Shown: positions 33,230-44,875 of the stretch, one piece after another | Numbering within the stretch: position 1 is the stretch's first letter | How the letters are laid out: each line of letters begins with the position of its first letter | The notes under the pieces: model-generated | What the model was told of the DNA's origin: nothing | Seen by the model: the letters and a program-made list of their open reading frames with translations, nothing else | Databases searched by the model: none | From: Fragilariopsis cylindrus CCMP1102 | Lineage: Eukaryota > Bacillariophyta > Bacillariophyceae > Bacillariales > Bacillariaceae | Length of the DNA: 64,000 bases | Reading direction: 5' to 3' | Assembly: GCA_900095095.1 (NCBI GenBank) | Contig: FMBT01000396.1 | Coordinates: 84,739 to 148,738 of the forward strand | Program-made: the position numbers and the translations under genes

Positions 33230-35611
33230 GGTGATAGTTATGAGATATTATTACTATTACTAGTATTAATTTCTTATTATCTCTTTTTATCTGTTGTCGC
33301 AACAAGTTTGAATATAATATATTATCTGCAGTTCCTATCCGATCCGATGCTGGAATTTTTTATGTATTGTATTGAATAGAACTCTCCTTTGTCAATTCTC
33401 ACAGGAGACAATTAATCAGTATTGGATATGGTGTTTCTTATATCCTTTCTTCTTGATCGTTGATCTACCGGTATGTAATAGTATGTAATTCTACAGTACA
33501 GTATTCTATTGCCGTGAACTCTGTTTCTGCTCGTATTTTCAATTTTTGTAATTGAAATGCTCTTCGTGGTCAACAACGAGTTGGCCTAACAAAGTATCCT
33601 CGCGCCAGAAAATGCAGCACTTTGCTCAGTAATAGAAATTTTATTGTACAAGAAGAAGAACCAACAAGGCTGGGCATAATAACTATGACTACTTACAATA
33701 AGCCTATTCCTTAGATCAAATCGCATTCATGAAACAAGACAACAACCAAGGTGTGGTCCCCAATTGGCCATCAAAAATGTGTTGCATGTATATATGTTTA
33801 CATTACATGATACCACGTACACTAGGTTAGTATTAGGTGCGTTTGTGTACATTATAATATGTATATTATATAATATGTGTCATAATGTCATCATCATCAT
33901 GAGTTATTAGTGTAAGGTAGTATCACTACAATTTGTTGTGATAAACAAGAGATCTATGCAGCGCATGTTACTCTACAATTTTTCAGTTTTAGTGTTGGCA
34001 TGGCAACATGCAGCATCAGCCTATATATTATTCAGCTTTCCAGCAGCCACTCTCTCTCTACCCTTCAAGAAGAACCATAAAAAGAAGCATACTAGTATCA
34101 TTGAAGAATCCAGTAGAGCAGCAATAGCCTCCTCTTTGTTACAGGATATAAACTGAATACATAAACCAAGCCACTAACCAACATATTACATATCTCTAAA
34201 TATTACCATTTTTAAACAAACATGGCAGGTTCTCCCAACAATCATTGCAGTTTTTGGACTGCGGTGATACCATGCTCACATTAAGGAAAATTGTTCTTAT
34301 ATGCTGGATATATGCATACACTCCCAATAAGCTAGTAGAACACAATCAGTTGAATGACCATGTCATGCGCATATGCCAGCAGTAGCAGCAGTAGCAGCTT
34401 AAATGAGAGACAGAATGATAAAATGAAAGCAATATTATTAGATGCATACTTTTAACAACAGCTGAGTTCAAATGGATACTCTTGGAAAGTGTAGCCTAGG
34501 TATCTATCATGAGTGTGGTGATATTAATGCTACATGTTTATATAAATATATAGTCAATTCTGATCATTGATAATAACGCAACCTCCAGCAAAAGTCCACA
34601 GAAAAACTACAAATAAAGCACCATTTTCCAATTTCTACAAACAAAGTAATCCCATGGCTTTAATTTAGAGAATATTTCTACAAAATAACATGCGTATCAT
34701 TATTTTTGCTACCATCATCATCATATCAGCACGCTATGCTTTGAACAAGTCCAAGTAAGAAAAAGTAGAAAATTATCATAAAGAGAATAGTTAAGAATGT
34801 CAAGCCGTAGTCAATATGATATGCAGGAGGATTCACTCAAATGAACAGCATCCTAGTAGAATAAATAAGGAGCTAGTCACAACCACAATATGGGGGCATC
34901 ACACTGGATACACACATTCAGTAAATAATGATAGAAAATATTTAACTAAACATGATTGAATGAAAATAAACCCAAATAATAGAGTATAAAAGGATAATAA
35001 AATGCTAGAAAAATTATATATAGAAGGAAAAACAGTTAGGAACTAAACCAATGGCAAGAAACTAACCGCAGCCGCCCACTAAGCAGCCATCCCCAAATTG
35101 GAGCATGCATATTATACAATGACCATACATATTATACAATGAAACAGGTAAAATTATTATGCAGTAGTATAATTAAAGAAGACTGCAAAAAGTTATGAAT
35201 AATGACATAATATATTATTATTGGAACAGGACAAAATTTAGAACAGCAATTCCCTTTAGTATCCTATGATTTCCATAACCACAGAGCAGGGTCATCACTT
35301 CATGCACATTGAATAGAATAAGATTAAAAATGAAGTAATGATAAGACACAAAACTTGTAAAAGAAACCACCAATAATATTTAGATAACAACAGGAATAAG
35401 ACCGTAAAATTCAGGACTGAACTTTTGATGTGGCAGACAAAGATGTGGTTGTTGCCCTGTCACAAAGAATTGAGTACCACTGTACTGGGGACACACATTG
35501 GATAGATAGTAAAAATAGTAGTGTATAGTAAAAAGAAATACTGTACGATAGTATTTTATTGATAACAAGAAAAAAATAGAAAAAAGTGAATGCAGACAGA
35601 AAAAAAAGTAC
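33230..35611. other. Gene-poor AT-rich block upstream of tRNA-His
   Basis: No convincing protein gene. A 60-codon frame (33956-34156) has a signal-peptide-like start but no family and may be chance. GTATATTATATAATATG-type AT-rich tracts occur near 33855-33875. Three stretches resemble parts of tRNA-His (about 34876-34912, 35249-35310 and 35451-35485). Confidence 0.4.
33956..34156 (+). CDS. Possible small secreted peptide ORF
   Basis: ATG 33956 (MQRMLLYNFSVLVLAWQHAA) gives a hydrophobic signal-like start followed by a basic KKNHKKKH segment and stops after about 66 residues. Nothing supports it beyond the signal-like composition. Confidence 0.2.
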   Translation: MQRMLLYNFSVLVLAWQHAASAYILFSFPAATLSLPFKKNHKKKHTSIIEESSRAAIASSLLQDIN

Positions 35612-35684
35612 TTGCCCTGTCGTAGAATCGAACTACGGTTTCCGCAACCACAATGCAGGGTCCTAACCACTGGACGAACAGGGC
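35612..35684 (-). tRNA. tRNA-His (anticodon GTG)
   Basis: On the minus strand the acceptor stem is GCCCTGT paired with ACAGGGC and followed by discriminator A. The D-arm contains CCAGTGGTTAGGA, the anticodon stem CTGCA/TGCGG encloses loop TTGTGGT, so the anticodon is GTG, and the T-arm carries GTTCGATTC. There is no intron and no encoded CCA. All arms fold, so it looks functional. Confidence 0.95.
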
Positions 35685-36096
35685 TTGATGCGCGTCTTTG
35701 CTGAACAATGGAGAATTTTACGTTACATCAATTCCACACTAATGTATCACGAAAACTGGTTTTGCATCGTTTCTCAAAAAAACATAATATGAGAGTTTAC
35801 AAGAAAAGATATACAGTACATGAAGTAACTTGATTTCTGTTGCGGTTTTCAGATAAAGGGGGAAGACGATACAATGCTGTCGAGTGTAGCTTAGCTGTAA
35901 CAACAATACTAGTGATACGGAATTTGATTTCCAACTTTTAAAACATAAATCATAGTCGATCATTAAAGTCTATTAAACTAAAGGAAAGATATCACACATG
36001 GAATGATCACCTCCATGCCACAACGAATACAAACTTGATAGGCATAGTGTTTGAAGTTAGAGCTATCATCCACATTCCTATATTCATGGATTACAT
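35685..36096. other. Intergenic region
   Basis: It lies between tRNA-His and the hypothetical minus-strand gene. No features were recognised. Confidence 0.35.
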
Positions 36097-36579
36097 CTAT
36101 CGTGAAGAAGGTATCTCCAAGAAGCTTTTTCTTCCAATGGCCAGTTCCAAAAGCGATGTTCGTTCCATGTTTTCGTACTTCACCAACTGTTCTTCATTGT
36201 TATCCAAAGATAAAGGTTTGTCGGTGAAAATATGTTTGTATCGTAGGTCATTCATTTTCCACTGCCATTTCTCCAATCCAAGCAGCGACACCCGGCTATC
36301 AAATTTTGACAATGCAGTGAATCGATCGTTATATTTCTCGTAAAAATTATCTTTCCGTTCAACCAATTCTCTCTTTTGAATTTCCAATGCTTGTATTTGA
36401 ATCAGCGCATTGTATCTCTTTCTGTGTCTCCCCCCGTGAAAGTGGCTACCTCTAAATACTTTCGTCATCCATCCTGTCCCACACAAGTTGTATTTTACGT
36501 CCCCATCTTCGTGAATATCTACATATTCGACATCTCTAAATGTATGAACTCCCATAAGGAATGCATTGATAGAAGCCAT
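36097..36579 (-). CDS. Hypothetical protein
   Basis: An intact 160-codon frame from ATG 36579 (MASINAFLMGVHTFRD) to TAG. It is charged, with GTGWMTKVFRGSHFHGG and a helical Lys/Glu-rich second half (KRELVERKDNFYEKYNDRF, LLGLEKWQWKMNDL). It has no signal peptide and no recognised domain. It could be a complete small gene or the main exon of a larger one. Confidence 0.45.
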   Translation of the reverse strand: MASINAFLMGVHTFRDVEYVDIHEDGDVKYNLCGTGWMTKVFRGSHFHGGRHRKRYNALIQIQALEIQKRELVERKDNFYEKYNDRFTALSKFDSRVSLLGLEKWQWKMNDLRYKHIFTDKPLSLDNNEEQLVKYENMERTSLLELAIGRKSFLEIPSSR

Positions 36580-37183
36580 TTCAAATAGACCTTTGAAGTA
36601 TAGAACAAGGAATGTTTTAAAGATAGAGGAATCTTATACAAGCTACCATATATCGGATCTCAACCATTCGCTCTAGCTGTGCTGATTGCAATAATTCTCA
36701 CGACATCTAAGTACAGTTCCGCGAACTTCGAAACGATGAGCAGCAGCTTCACCAATGGGTATTTCAGATGGAGAGCGAAGCGAATGAGCAAAAGATTAAG
36801 ATAATCCATCTTGCTCGAAAATCTCTGAAATACCCTTTAAAGTACAGGTGTGTTGCACATGAAAAATAGCCAAAACAGTGACCAGATTGACGTACTGTAC
36901 CATGATTTACTACTTCGTTTAAACTCGTCTTGGTTGAAGTTGAAGTTCGATACGGCAAATCGGGAACAGAACAGTTGCAGTTTATAGAGGAACAGTAAGA
37001 TAGGAATAGTTCACAAGTTAACCATTTCACAAGTTAACCATTCGACCAAATGATGGTCGAATGCATTAAAAAAAGATCGTCGGTATTATTGTCTCACTTC
37101 GCTACAATCGGAATCATAATCCCATCCGCCGAGCATGGCAGTATAAGTAGACGTGTCATCATGCCCCAATTTTGTTTTGTGTC
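36580..37183. other. Intergenic region
   Basis: About 600 bp between two minus-strand genes. It contains a short direct repeat, CACAAGTTAACCATT-like, near 37010-37040. No coding or RNA feature was recognised. Confidence 0.35.
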
Positions 37184-39270
37184 CTAACTTGATAAACAAG
37201 GTGGGGATTTATCACAATCACAAAAGGCTTCATCTGTCGCTCTCTTTCGCTTACTGCCAGTTTCAAGCATAAATTCGGATGTAAAGCTTTCGCTAGTTTG
37301 AGTGTGTTTCATCGCGCTTAATTTTCTACGATAAGTTCGGAAACAGGATGATACTTTGGATCTGATAAGGGCTCTGTCTAAGATTTGCGACCACATGCCT
37401 TCCGAGTTCCATTCGAGAAAATTGCCTCCTTTCAGCTCCACTTGCTCCACGATCCACCAGGTGATTAAAGCTTTGTCATCTTGGTGAGATTGGGAGTGCT
37501 CCTCGTGCCTCGCTTCGATTAAGCTTTGGAAACTTGCATTTCCTACATGTATAATATATATATATATATATATAGTTATATATATAACGTATTTTTATAA
37601 CAAGAGAGTTAGAGATTTTACAAGTATTTTTATACAAAAAAATACAAATATCACCGAAATAAATACTTACCTGGGTGACTCATGTGATTCTTTCCAGAAC
37701 GGAAGATCACGTCATTCAACCCTGGGCATTCGATATTATTACTATCAATCCATCCACTAGCTCGTGCATGACTGATAATTCCGTTGTGATCCTTCGCAAT
37801 GCTTTCGTCTAAAGCTTTACGAACCTTTATCCATTGCAACAAATTCTTCGTTTTAATATTCCCGGTATCCGTAAGGGGCAACAGATCAACCGGTATTCCA
37901 TATCCCATCAGGCTGTATTGTATGTTAGTTCTGTCGCCTACGGAAGAAAATCCCCAACGAAATGTCAAATGAGTTAGATAATTATGCTTGCAATTATACC
38001 TGGGCGGTTTTGTGTGTGATGTGATGTGATGCGATGCGATTGAACGTAACATACCTGTATGGATTTTGATCCGTATTCTGGTACCAATTGCTAAAGATGC
38101 TAAGTAGCCCATAGCTATCTTTAAGAACGGACCCGCAGTGCCCTTGCATATATGGATGGCAATGATCCTGATGGGAATTGTTCTTATAAATTGATTCCAA
38201 CAGGCAGCCGCCGCAAGAGGTGGGGTATACCTTGAGTTTTCTTTGTTGTTTTCAGAAATTTGAGGCCAACAAACTGCAACAACACCTCTCTTCTGGGTCT
38301 CCTCGTTATCAGCCGCCACAGACCATATATAAAGAAACACCTTACTCTATACAACAGAGTGAAAGGAAAGAAAAAGAGGAATGTTAGCATGCCAAAACAG
38401 GATATAAATTAAATAGATAAATAAATAAATCACTGAAAGCAGGAAAGAGAAAGGATTAGAAAACCACTTACTCTCAGTCGAATGCAAAAGTTTTTTCTAT
38501 CCATATTTGGTACCTGCAAAATAGGAGAAAAAGGAAAGACCCGTGAGGTTCGTTCGTAGGAGTATTGAGAATTTTAGCAGTACCACCACGGGAAGATTCC
38601 AACACAAACAAAACAAAACATACAGTACTGCACGTACAATGGCTAAAACCCGCCTTCCACTTCGATCTCGAAAGGGAAGAAGTTGATGAAATCCGGACCT
38701 TAAACAATCTCGTTCCTCTCTTGTCTTCAAATCGATCAATCCGATAGGTCGTCGAAGCAGTTCTTCATCACCACCATATAAGTCATGAATCATTTCTAAA
38801 TAATTCACTATACGTATGGCTGCTTTTTTAGCATCAAATAGTTCACATCTTAGAAATCGTAATCGAAAGTCAACGGTGTTTACGTATGTCGTGTGTGTTC
38901 CGGCGGCAATAGTTGTTTTGTTATAACTGTATATACTTTGAGTACAATCGATTGTTGGAAATGAATTGCACAATGAGTTCCATTGTTGACTTTTATCGAA
39001 TGCTGGTTTGTGTGGTATAGCAGCTATCTCAAGTGATAATTGATGTAATGCATTTGCCAACATTTCGGGTGTTTCGTCAGGAGCAGGATTATGTACACCA
39101 TGAATTTCTTCATATATTGCATTCCGATCATGAAATGATAGCTTGGTAAAATCTTGTGCGATCTGATCATCGATTGATCCTGCTTCATTATACCTGTTGC
39201 CGTTGTACTGGCGACGACGTTGTCGATTCTCCCCATTCATCATCATCGTATCGAAGGCGGATGGCATCAC
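37184..39270 (-). CDS. CRAL-TRIO-like protein with C-terminal DUF6824-like module
   Basis: A five-exon gene, intact without frame correction: 38638-39270, 38472-38513, 38055-38346, 37671-37937 and 37184-37542. The N-terminal part has FTKLSFHDRNAIYEEIHGV, a segment typical of a large diatom family, then FRLRFLRCELFDAKKAA, resembling the CRAL-TRIO N-terminal helix, and LLPFRDRSGRR. ETQKRGVVAVCW, IHICKGTAGPF and DRTNIQYSLMGYGIP follow. The C-terminal module has ECPGLNDVIFRSGKNHMSHP|GNASFQSLIEARHEEH, the DVxFxxGK..HPGN pattern of DUF6824-like domains in stramenopiles, and a basic end (GSKRKR). CRAL-TRIO domains carry small hydrophobic ligands; the function of the combination is unknown. Confidence 0.72.
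37550..37590. repeat. AT dinucleotide repeat in an intron
   Basis: A TATATA tract at the 3' part of the last intron (37543-37670) of the CRAL-TRIO-like gene, close to its acceptor. Confidence 0.8.
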
Positions 39271-40842
39271 ACTGTTATTCTTATTATTCTTATTCTTATT
39301 ATGTTCGGTTCTCTCGTAAAATGTATGTTGGATTTTTTACAAAACGAATTCTTGAGAGCCCATCTATGGATGTCGTTGACAGTAGAAAGGCTCTTGTACA
39401 TAAAATAAATATTATGCTTAGTATTATCGTTCTGCCTATCAGCTACTGTACAGTATCTAGATAGGACAAGCCAGTAGTACAGGTAGTATTGTAGTAGTAA
39501 TACAAATTGATGACGACGTTGACATTGCATACAGTACAGCAGAAGTATATAAGTCAATTCTACGTAGAATTGATTCTTTTTAGATTTCATTAAATAACAA
39601 AGCGCAGTAATTTCTAATAAGGATTTAATTTTTGAAGCAAAATTGAAAATAGCTATCCCGAAGGCGCGTGCAAAAAAAAATCGAAGCACATGACAATGTT
39701 CTCTAAGAGGCGCAGGGAATTACATATTGCAATTTGGTGAGAGCACAGTAATTGAAAACATAGTACGTTAAAAGGCAGACTCTATTCTGATGGATAGTTT
39801 ATCTGTTATACACCATCAAATATACTATAGTTTAGTGGTATTATCTAGTTAAAGAACCAAAAAGAAAAGGGGGCAAGGGATAGATTTGAATTTCTGACCA
39901 AACATGGCTCGCGAGAAAAAACATTTCTAGACTTTTGCCATGATTTTATGCCCGCGCGGATGACTATCAGACACCATGTCACGCCCCTCTTTCTATGACC
40001 CCTGTGCAACAATATTAGAATCAGAAGAAGAAATCAGCATTGTTCAAATTCATTATATATCATGACAATGGAGAATGCATTAATCAATATACAAGAGTGG
40101 ATTCAAAAGAAGGCGCTTTCTACCTCTAGGCTTACCATTAAGGAAATCACACCACATTCCTTACCTTCCTGAGCATTTAAAACAGTTCAAGTGCACTCCT
40201 GACAGTGCCCCTCTCCATTTATCATCAACAGCAGTAAATTATAATAAAAATAATCAACTTTAGATTGATTGAGTGGTAGATCCAAATATGTGTAATTTTG
40301 TGGATATTACAAAGTACTAACCATATCAAAAATCTGTATCACACACACTTGACTAATAAGCAACTATCATCTTTCAGTGATGGTGTAAGGTATTTGAATG
40401 AATCTATCACAATACTGACAATATGAAATTACTGTATTCAATCGAATCTGTGGCTAATACTGCCCCCTTTCTATTCAGTCGCAAGCATAACTCGACCCCC
40501 AAATCTTGATCGAAGAGGGAGGACGGACGAGCAAATTCGAAAAATAAGAGCGACAAGAAAAGAAATACTAAGTTCACGCTTCACGCTAAAAACGAATGCA
40601 CATTTCCAACCTTGAACATCGAACGAGTTGGATGGATTTTGAGGGCTCCAGCTGCAAGGCACTAGTGTACCACCAAATGCATGGCTTTTTTATCCAACTA
40701 ATTGCTTACAACTTAGATATTTTTTTGTCTTAGACATATAAATCACATAGACTACTGTACTCTATACATCTTAGTACTAGTGTACCACCAACTGCGTGGA
40801 TTTTTTGTCCAACTACCTAATAATTGCTTACGATAGTAATTA
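39271..40842. other. Intergenic region with two kinds of repeats
   Basis: It contains copy 1 of a ~108 bp repeat (40456-40564, its partner at 44695-44801) and a local ~55 bp duplication (about 40661-40712 and 40775-40834, both starting ACTAGTGTACCACCAA). No protein or RNA gene was recognised. Confidence 0.5.
40456..40564. repeat. ~108 bp dispersed direct repeat, copy 1
   Basis: It begins AATACTGCCCCCTTT, contains GCAAGCATAACTCGACCCCC and AAATCTTGATCGAAGAGGG, and ends GCGACAAGAAAAGAA. The copy at 44695-44801 is nearly identical with small indels. It ends about 280 bp upstream of the DUF4116 gene start. Confidence 0.95.
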
Positions 40843-42890
40843 ATGCCGAGAACAAAGGTAAAGCGAGAAGACTGGATTGCCAGGAACCGTTTCGTGGAAC
40901 GCTTCTTTGGTAATGGGGACGACAACAACAACAACAACAACAACAACAAAACCTCCACATCCGAACCGTTGGTGCGCAAGGAAGATGTGATACAAGCTAT
41001 ACGGTACCAGCTTGTGACGTGGAGCGAGCTACAACTCCACCAGTGGAAGAACGACCGTGATGTGGTAATGGCGTGCATCAAAACGAAAACGAATCAAATT
41101 CTGTGGACCGATATCCCGTTCGAGTTGCAGCAACATCTTGATATTTTGTTGTTGGCGATCCAATGGCGGTGTCTGACGTGGGGCCATATTAATACTACAT
41201 TAAATACTACTACTACTACTTGTATGGAAGGATCCAATAATAATAATAATAATAAGTGGAAGGGCGATCCCGATGTGACGAGAGCTTTCGCAAACGAGAT
41301 TATAGTGGACATCAAGCAGCATAAAATAAAGTGCTGGAACGACATCCCGCCCGAATTGCAACAAATTCGTGAGGTGATGCTGGTTGCTATCGAACGACAG
41401 TGCGTGGTATGGTCCGACATGAACATGAACATGGAATCCAACATGGAATCAAAGTGGAAGAACGATCCCGATGTTACGAGAGCGTTCGTCAAAGTGATGA
41501 TAAGAGCCATGGAATCGAGCGAATCGGAACAGATCAAGGACTGGGCCGACGTCCCTCCTGAACTGCAACATCGTGATGTTTTGCTAATGGCTATACGACG
41601 GCGGCGTGTGGTTTGGTGCAACATCGGATCAAAGTGGAAGAGCGATCGCGACGTTGTGATAGCTTGCATTGGATTGAGGCAAATTGAACATTGGGCGGAG
41701 GTTTCTCCACAATTACAAAACGAGAAAGAGGTTGCTTTCGTGGCGTATCAGACTGGTTTGGTCGCAGCAAGTGAGGTGCCATCTCTCATGCGCGACCTTG
41801 ACTTCTTTCGGAAGGCCTTTGAACAAGGCAAGCTACAGTGGCGGGGGTTACCGGACATATGCGGACCAGCGAAGCCTTTGCCAGGACCGTTACTGAATTT
41901 CCACGTTACTGTTCCAAAAGCATGTTTGAAGACATTCCGAACCTTCTGCAAGACCGCGATATTTGGGCTACCGTCTTTGACAGCCATGGCGTGTTGGGTT
42001 TGGACGATATTATCCCCAATATGGCACCTGATACAATCCGGGCTGATAGAGAACTCATCCTCAAAGCGGGCGCCAGCAACATGAGAGTGCTTCAGTTTGC
42101 AGATAGAGCTCTTCAAATTGACCACACCTTCCTCGAATCCGTATTTGATGCCTACCCGCGCGCGCTTGTTCACATGACGCATGAGGCACAACGATTATTC
42201 CCCTCTCTTTTGATACAGAGGCTCAAACCTTTTGCTCAACACCCAGATACCGGTCAATTCGAAATTTCCAAACTCGCAGAAGCGATTTTGCCAGAGTTGT
42301 GGCAACAACGTGGAGGATTCGTTCAGAGCTGGTTCCAATCCGGCCTACCGTATATAGTGGATGTACACCCAAACGCCTGGAAAAATGACAAGGGAATCTT
42401 CCTTCTCATTGCCGAGCATTGTGATGATGAACTTGGTCTCTGCGATTCCTTTGAAGAGGCCTCTTTATCTGTCTTGGCAGACAAGGACTGCATGTTGGAG
42501 ATCGTTCGATTTGAACCAGAACTGATTTCGAAAGCTTCTTCAAGCCTTCGGATGAACTTTGACTTTATGCTTCTTGCGGTTTCTGGCGGGAATGGTATGG
42601 CGATTATCAGACTGTACTGGACTAGAGGCTACAAAAAAGGAGACCTTGGCCTACTTGACCGAGACGACTTCCAACAGAGAATCCAGAAAATGTTGGCTTT
42701 GTACGATGCATTTGTGAAAGAGATCCTAGGTGCCATGTCCAGTGTCGGCAAAGCTGATTGCGCTTTGTCAACGCTGAATCAAGGCTTGGAAACTTCTGCG
42801 GCCTACAAGAAATTGATCGCAGAGTATCTTGACGTACCCGCTGGGCACATGCCAGGATCTTTTCTCCGAGCCTCGAACAACCTAAAGTAA
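40843..42890 (+). CDS. DUF4116-like repeat protein
   Basis: A protein of about 680 residues starting at ATG 40843, with an Asn run encoded by AAC repeats near its N-terminus. Repeated units of about 50-60 residues follow a common plan: W-K-x-D-x-D-V, a helix, then W-x-D/E-(I/V)-P-x-E-LQ, then LLAIQWRCLTW-like strands, for example WKGDPDVTRAFANEI and WKSDRDVVIACIG. This is the pattern of DUF4116 repeats, common in diatoms and other protists. The C-terminal half (DIWATVFDSHG, ILKAGASNMRVLQFADR, AWKNDKGIFLLI) lies in the next frame; one missing base near 41855 (GACAT|ATGCGG) joins them. No signal peptide. Probably an alpha-helical solenoid; function unknown. Confidence 0.65.
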
Positions 42891-43690
42891 AACGTGGCAC
42901 ACATGCATTACTTGAGCGGATCGCGTTAAGCTCACTGCAATGAAACGTTTGGTTGGTGGCTGTGATGGTACGGTAGCGGTGGCCCCCATCGTAAGTAAAT
43001 GAAAAAGAACGTCCATGTGATACAAAAGGCGAGTCAAGTCGTCCTAGAAATATAGTTTACTGCACTTTCACACAGTTGCTTGTCCAATACCTGGGAATAG
43101 AGGAGTAGCTAGTCAGAGTCTGCGCTACCACTCCACTACCGGCCTAAATCCCTTAGCTACTAGCCACGAACAATCGTCACAGTGACACTAGTAGTGCGAG
43201 CAGGAACAAGTACGGCATATTAGAGTTCGTGTGTCACGTCGCGAGTGAATGAATCGGCATTTTGAAACGCTAATGCATTCATTGTCGAGCGCAAACTGAA
43301 ATCGTCCCTCTCAATCCGTCATCGAAACTCTCTCCTCATCAATTTTCAGTCATCCTTACGCTCTCGCGCGTTTTTTTACTGGAATGGAGGGCCGCGACTG
43401 AAAGTACACATATATAAGTACGTAATCTCAAATCTATAGGGGCGTCTCTGTTTTAATTTTAAAAGGAGTCACCAAAAAGCTTTCAATCGGTATAAGAGCT
43501 CATAGCCTTCCGTTCGTATTGATACTCTACAATATTGTTTAATCTATTGGTCTTGATTTGCGCCAAATGGGTTGCTTCGAACATGGAAGAATGACCCATT
43601 CTGAAACACTTCCTTCCATCAGCTGCACTATGCAATGCAATGTGATGTGATTGGAACCTTCCAGAGCTCCATTAATATGCAGTAAACACT
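42891..43690. other. Intergenic region
   Basis: No protein gene was recognised. Around 43125-43145 the minus strand has a tRNA A-box-like stretch (GTGGAGTGGTAGCGC), but there is no matching T-arm or acceptor stem. Confidence 0.35.
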
Positions 43691-44226
43691 ATGAGGAAGC
43701 TCGTTGATTGGTACAACCATGATCTGCCGTGCGTCTTTGTTGATTGTCTATATTGTGATTTCCACTGCCAACACATGACCAGACAGGCAGAAATAATGTT
43801 CAAGCGTATGAAGACAACAAAATATACTAAGATGAAGCATTGGGGTTTAAACGGCGCTGTTAAGATTTGCGTGTTGGAACTAAATCTTCATCGGAGACTG
43901 ATAGTGAATGGAAGGAGCTTGTCATCAAGAAAAAAGCTGAAGGCAGGAGTTATCCAGCATTCTGCAATGGAACAGAGCGCAATACAGAACCAAAATGTAA
44001 AGTGCCACGTCAAAGTGATCCAACACACCCTATCGTGTACCCAGACTCTTCAGATTCCTCTGCATCTAACAGCAAATCAGGTGACGACAAGTTGGAGCCA
44101 AGAAACCTTGTAAGAAATAACGACAACTATTTCTTTAGAGAAAATAGCGCCTACAACGACGAAGACAAAAACGTCGTAAACGAAGAAAGAAAAGAGGACA
44201 AAAACAACAATGCCCTTAACGTTTAA
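43691..44226 (+). CDS. Hypothetical protein (frame interrupted)
   Basis: Two frames join if one base is missing near 43865-43885: MRKLVDWYNHDLPCVF through KMKHWGLNGA, then RVGTKSSSETDSEWKELV to the end. The second part is polar (Asn, Asp, Glu, Lys) and ends NNNALNV at TAA 44224-44226. Four Cys residues in the first part (CVFVDCLYCDFHC) could bind metal. No family was recognised; it may be a non-functional remnant. Confidence 0.3.
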
Positions 44227-44875
44227 GATGTCAGCTAAACTTCTTCACTCTACCACCCAATCAGTCTGGTATGGCAGTCATGCCTAGTTTATCAAATACT
44301 AATATACAACAATCTAAACACAAGAAATCATCGACCAGGAGTTATACTTATTCACATCCTGCTCTATTTACAATCCAGTCAACATCAACAAAACACAATC
44401 ACCAAACAGGATATTGTTCAGATACATTACAATTATTCATCCTGATTATCAAAAATAAATAAATAAAATATATATATATACGAATCATTGCCCGAACACA
44501 GTTCTATCAAGGCAATATCGTTCTACCGAAGTGTGTCATTTCCTCACTCATCGGAGGCGAGTTTAAAGACGTAATAGTCTGCTATATATAAATATCTACA
44601 TAGAAACTAGCTAGATTAATTTAAAATAAATAAATTATATATATATATTACATATTAAATCAATGAGTTAAATAAATGAATGAATCTATCACATAATACT
44701 GCCCCCTTTATTCAATCGCAAGCATAACTCGACCCCCAAATCTTGATCGAAGAGGGCGGACGAGCATCGCAAATTCAAAAATAAGAGCGACAAGAAAAGA
44801 ACAAGTTAGTACAGTAAGTTAGGAATAATAACATTGTAATAAATATTACACTAATATATTTTTAAACTATCGACC
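44227..44875. other. Promoter region of the ABHD13-like gene
   Basis: AT-rich DNA with TATATA tracts (44468-44481, 44637-44650) and copy 2 of the ~108 bp repeat. No gene was recognised. Confidence 0.4.
44695..44801. repeat. ~108 bp dispersed direct repeat, copy 2
   Basis: Partner of 40456-40564; the upstream GAATGAATCTATCACA is also shared (about 44677-44692 and 40397-40410). It ends only 75 bp before the ABHD13-like ATG, so it may contain promoter or leader sequence. Confidence 0.95.

Noticed and set aside
43085-43150. tRNA-like A-box on the minus strand (GTGGAGTGGTAGCGC)
   Set aside because: No T-arm GTTCGA-type loop and no complementary acceptor stem follow at tRNA distance.
40456-44801. 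LTR or DNA transposon between the two ~108 bp direct repeats
   Set aside because: No TG...CA ends, target-site duplication, primer-binding site, or transposase, integrase or reverse transcriptase motifs were seen between them.
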